Positions 32,995-34,823 of a stretch of DNA of 34,823 bases are shown in pieces (within the stretch, counting starts at the first letter, position 1; each line of letters starts with the position of its first letter). A program made the position numbers and the translations under genes. Below the pieces are notes generated by a model. The model was not told the DNA's origin. It did no database searches and saw nothing but the letters and a program-made list of their open reading frames with translations. The stretch spans positions 1 to 34,823 of the forward strand of contig JAGALZ010000043.1 in NCBI GenBank assembly GCA_017848055.1, given 5' to 3'. Source of the DNA: Oscillospiraceae bacterium. Its GTDB lineage: Bacteria > Bacillota > Clostridia > Oscillospirales > Ruminococcaceae.

Positions 32995-33861
32995 CTAATC
33001 CTCACGAGAGCTGTCGCTGCCGTATATAATGATTTTAGGCGGGGTTTCCCCATACTGAAACACAACAATCTCCTCGCCTGCGCCGTCTATTGCTGTAATT
33101 TTTATAGAATGGTATTCTTTTTCCTCCCTTGTCGCGTTATGTAAGCTTATATGCGTAAGCATACCGCTTTTAAATACATACACCTTAAGTGCAGCCAAAA
33201 AAAGCGTCATAATTATTATGACTATAATAGTCGGTAGTCTGTTGCAGAGTTCTCCGACAGAAATAATAGCTGCGGCAGTTACAGCAGTCATTGCCACTAT
33301 CATAGAAAGACAATATGAACCCGCCATAAGGAATCGGGTATTTCTTATCTCATCAATCACACTGAGCTTGTCGGCTTTAATTTCAAACAGCAGCATCACG
33401 AGTACACATAGCAATACGCCGCCTACAGCTATCGCCATTGTTTTATTTATAGAAGCTTTACTCTTCAGCAGCTGATATTGCGGCAAAACAATTACAGCTA
33501 TATAGAGTATAGCATCTGTCAGTGCCGAAACAGTATATCCGTAGCTTATACCAGACACAGCAACGGCGAGTTTTACTGACTCGCAGATTACAAAAAGTAC
33601 AGCTTCAATCAAGACTTGCCGTTTGGTTATTGCTGTTTTTTTGGTGACCGTGTTTGCATAAACAATATACACGGCAAATATAAGCCCCATAAAACACAAG
33701 ACATCTGTTGCTACGAGTGACAAGAAAAACTTTGTGCCTTCCTTTACGCCACCCACAGCAAATCCTACCGTGAAAGAGAATCTGAAAAGCTGGAAAATGA
33801 AATAGCTTAGAAATGCTACAATGATACTTGTCACTTTCTGTTTTCTCCAAACTTTTTTCAA
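32995..33861 (-). CDS. Polytopic membrane protein of unknown function
   Basis: A 288-residue protein with about seven helices: VTSIIVAFLSYFIFQLFRF, FFLSLVATDVLCFMGLIF, QVLIEAVLFVICESVKLAVA, ALTDAILYIAVIVLP, AIAVGGVLLCVLVMLLF, SYCLSMIVAMTAVTAAAI and TIIVIIIMTLFLAALKVYVF. The ~60 C-terminal residues are polar. No family recognised. The start is uncertain: TTG at 33861 has GAGG 13 bp upstream; a GTG at 33834 has GGAG 10 bp upstream. No ATG is available early. It probably shares a transcript with the gene at 31721. Confidence 0.6.
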   Translation of the reverse strand: MKKVWRKQKVTSIIVAFLSYFIFQLFRFSFTVGFAVGGVKEGTKFFLSLVATDVLCFMGLIFAVYIVYANTVTKKTAITKRQVLIEAVLFVICESVKLAVAVSGISYGYTVSALTDAILYIAVIVLPQYQLLKSKASINKTMAIAVGGVLLCVLVMLLFEIKADKLSVIDEIRNTRFLMAGSYCLSMIVAMTAVTAAAIISVGELCNRLPTIIVIIIMTLFLAALKVYVFKSGMLTHISLHNATREEKEYHSIKITAIDGAGEEIVVFQYGETPPKIIIYGSDSSRED

Positions 33862-34317
33862 TGGGTAAAAAATCCTCTTTCCCGTAGCTTACTTATGAGA
33901 GGCAAAATAGTAACCCTTTGCAGTATATTCCTCTACCTGTTTTATACAAAACATAGAAAGTTGAAAAAGTTTTTCAGATTGACCGTAAAAAACACGGATT
34001 TTCTTCCTTATAGGTAGAGGGAGTAATTCTTAAAATCTGTACTCTGTGAAAAACCACATAAACGACAGCATTGAAAATATGCAATCCTACAAATTTTTTC
34101 ACACGAGTTATATTTTTCCTATCTGATTGACCTTAATTTATGAAAGCTGTAATTTGCAATAAAAATATCGCCGCTTTTTATGCAAAGCTACAAACTTTCA
34201 GAAATTCCAGAAAACAGACTTAAAAAATCGCGCAAAATTGTAGGTACTTATGAAAGGGTGCAATGCTCTCTCGAATTTCAAGGAAAGGAATGATGTAAAT
34301 GATTATCAGACAAGGAG
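33862..34317. other. AT-rich gene-free region before the relaxase, possible transfer origin
   Basis: About 450 bp without a supportable gene. It holds a 15-nt palindrome TGAAAAAGTTTTTCA near 33962-33976, a CCTCTACCT/AGGTAGAGG inverted repeat (near 33930 and 34012), a CCTACAAATTTT/AAAATTGTAGG pair (near 34086 and 34233), and the long hairpin at 34141-34200. Clustering of inverted repeats just before a relaxase gene is what an oriT looks like, but no nic site is proven. Confidence 0.4.
34141..34200. repeat. 60-nt imperfect hairpin upstream of the relaxase gene
   Basis: Arms 34141-34165 and 34175-34200 share TGAAAG...TTTGC...ATAAAAA in inverted order around the 9-nt loop TATCGCCGC, with a few mismatches. 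It lies 126 bp before the relaxase reading frame. It may be a relaxase recognition structure or a replication/transfer origin stem. Confidence 0.5.
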
Positions 34318-34346
34318 GTGCTGCGTATTGCAATTTATCATTTTAA
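34299..34346 (+). CDS. 15-residue leader peptide overlapping the relaxase start (possible)
   Basis: ATG 34299 to TAA 34346 encodes MIIRQGGAAYCNLSF, with AAGGAAAGGAA upstream. The AAGGAGG that would serve the relaxase lies inside this frame, and the two frames overlap, a layout seen in translational coupling. It could be chance; the peptide is very short. Confidence 0.25.
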   Translation: MIIRQGGAAYCNLSF

Positions 34347-34823
34347 TGTAAAGGTCGTAAGCCGTGGCAAAAACGCAAGTGCGGTTGCAAAGGCGGCGTA
34401 CATATCGGGCGAGAAAATCAAAAACAGCTATGACGGTATTACCCACGATTACCGAAAGAAGAAAGAAATCGTACATAAGGAAATTCTTTTGCCGTCAAAC
34501 GCTCCGTCTGAATTTATGAAGAGGGCTGTTTTGTGGAATGCTATTGAGCAGGCAGAAAAACGAAAGAACAGCCAGACCGCAAAGCACATTGATGCAGCTT
34601 TGCCTGTGGAGATATCCCGTGACGAGCAGATTGACTTGGCACGAAATTTCTGTTTACAATGTTTTGTCAGCCGTGGAATGTGTGCAGATTTTGCAATTCA
34701 TGATAAGGGTGACGGTAATCCTCACGTTCATATTCTGCTCACCACACGCAGAGTTGATGAGAATGGATTTACTGTAAAAGACCGTTCGTGGAATGAGAAA
34801 TCGCTTCTGCTGGAGTGGAGAAA
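34327..34823 (+). CDS. MobA/MobL-family relaxase, N-terminal part (runs off the window)
   Basis: The reading frame contains AIYHFNVKVVSRGKNASAVA, then KAAYISGEKIKNSYDG, AKHIDAALPVEIS and HDKGDGNPHVHILLTTR. HVHILLTTR is the metal-binding histidine motif, and the family Tyr would be the early tyrosine of AIYHF or AAYISG. Relaxases of this type nick oriT and lead mobilization of plasmids or integrative elements. About 165 residues are present. Homologs start MAIYH, which aligns with an ATT codon at 34327, 7-8 bp after AAGGAGG; in-frame GTG 34318 and CTG 34321 are alternatives but too close to that site. It marks the edge of a mobile element continuing to the right. Confidence 0.85.
   Translation, partial: MAIYHFNVKVVSRGKNASAVAKAAYISGEKIKNSYDGITHDYRKKKEIVHKEILLPSNAPSEFMKRAVLWNAIEQAEKRKNSQTAKHIDAALPVEISRDEQIDLARNFCLQCFVSRGMCADFAIHDKGDGNPHVHILLTTRRVDENGFTVKDRSWNEKSLLLEWR

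Noticed and set aside
34538..34777. Plus-strand 79-codon frame near the right edge
   Set aside because: It lies in another frame inside the relaxase coding sequence, which has clear family motifs.

Overview
The window looks like chromosome from a gut or rumen Clostridia of the Ruminococcaceae/Oscillospiraceae type. It has moderate GC, consensus AGGAGG ribosome binding sites, TTGACA/TATAAT promoters, lipobox-type signal peptides and plant-polysaccharide hydrolases (GH43, GH5, GH2). The protein families fit Ruminococcus or [Eubacterium] siraeum relatives. The species cannot be fixed by eye.

Layout. (1) 1-198: the 5' end of an IS3-like insertion sequence, running off the left edge, abuts a truncated copy of a structured ~210-bp repeat. 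(2) 262-1506: an orphan ROK-family repressor. (3) 1653-8545: a seven-gene minus-strand operon with a strong promoter and a leader carrying an intrinsic terminator. In transcription order it encodes a TM1266-like small protein, a FecCD-type permease, an ABC ATPase fused to a second TM1266-like domain, a NifH-like ATPase, two nitrogenase-component-1-like proteins and a lipoprotein binding protein. This is a nitrogenase-like reductase of unknown substrate joined to its own importer, and it is the most interesting system here. (4) 8563-8686: a perfect three-armed cloverleaf inverted repeat. (5) 8704-11536: divergent GH43 and GH5 genes. (6) 11819-15252: cysteine synthase, an OPT transporter and a PqqD-like protein. 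(7) 15556-18068: a vitamin B6 salvage locus, with a C-terminally shortened MocR/PdxR regulator divergent from pyridoxal kinase and an ECF S component. (8) 18345-25918: a large GH2 enzyme and an operon mapP-like/malQ/ptsI, which suggests PTS uptake of maltose with intracellular dephosphorylation. (9) 26119-31610: two lipoproteins and an ABC-2 exporter (permease-ATPase-permease). (10) 31721-33861: two unrecognised membrane-linked genes on the minus strand, AT-richer than the rest. (11) 33862-34823: an AT-rich region with a 60-nt hairpin and the start of a MobA/MobL relaxase, marking the edge of a mobilizable element that continues off the right end.

A ~210-bp element, itself built as nested palindromes, occurs in three full copies (11565, 15299, 18091) and one truncated copy (155). 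Each full copy lies in an intergenic gap just past a gene end. No rRNA, tRNA or CRISPR array was seen.
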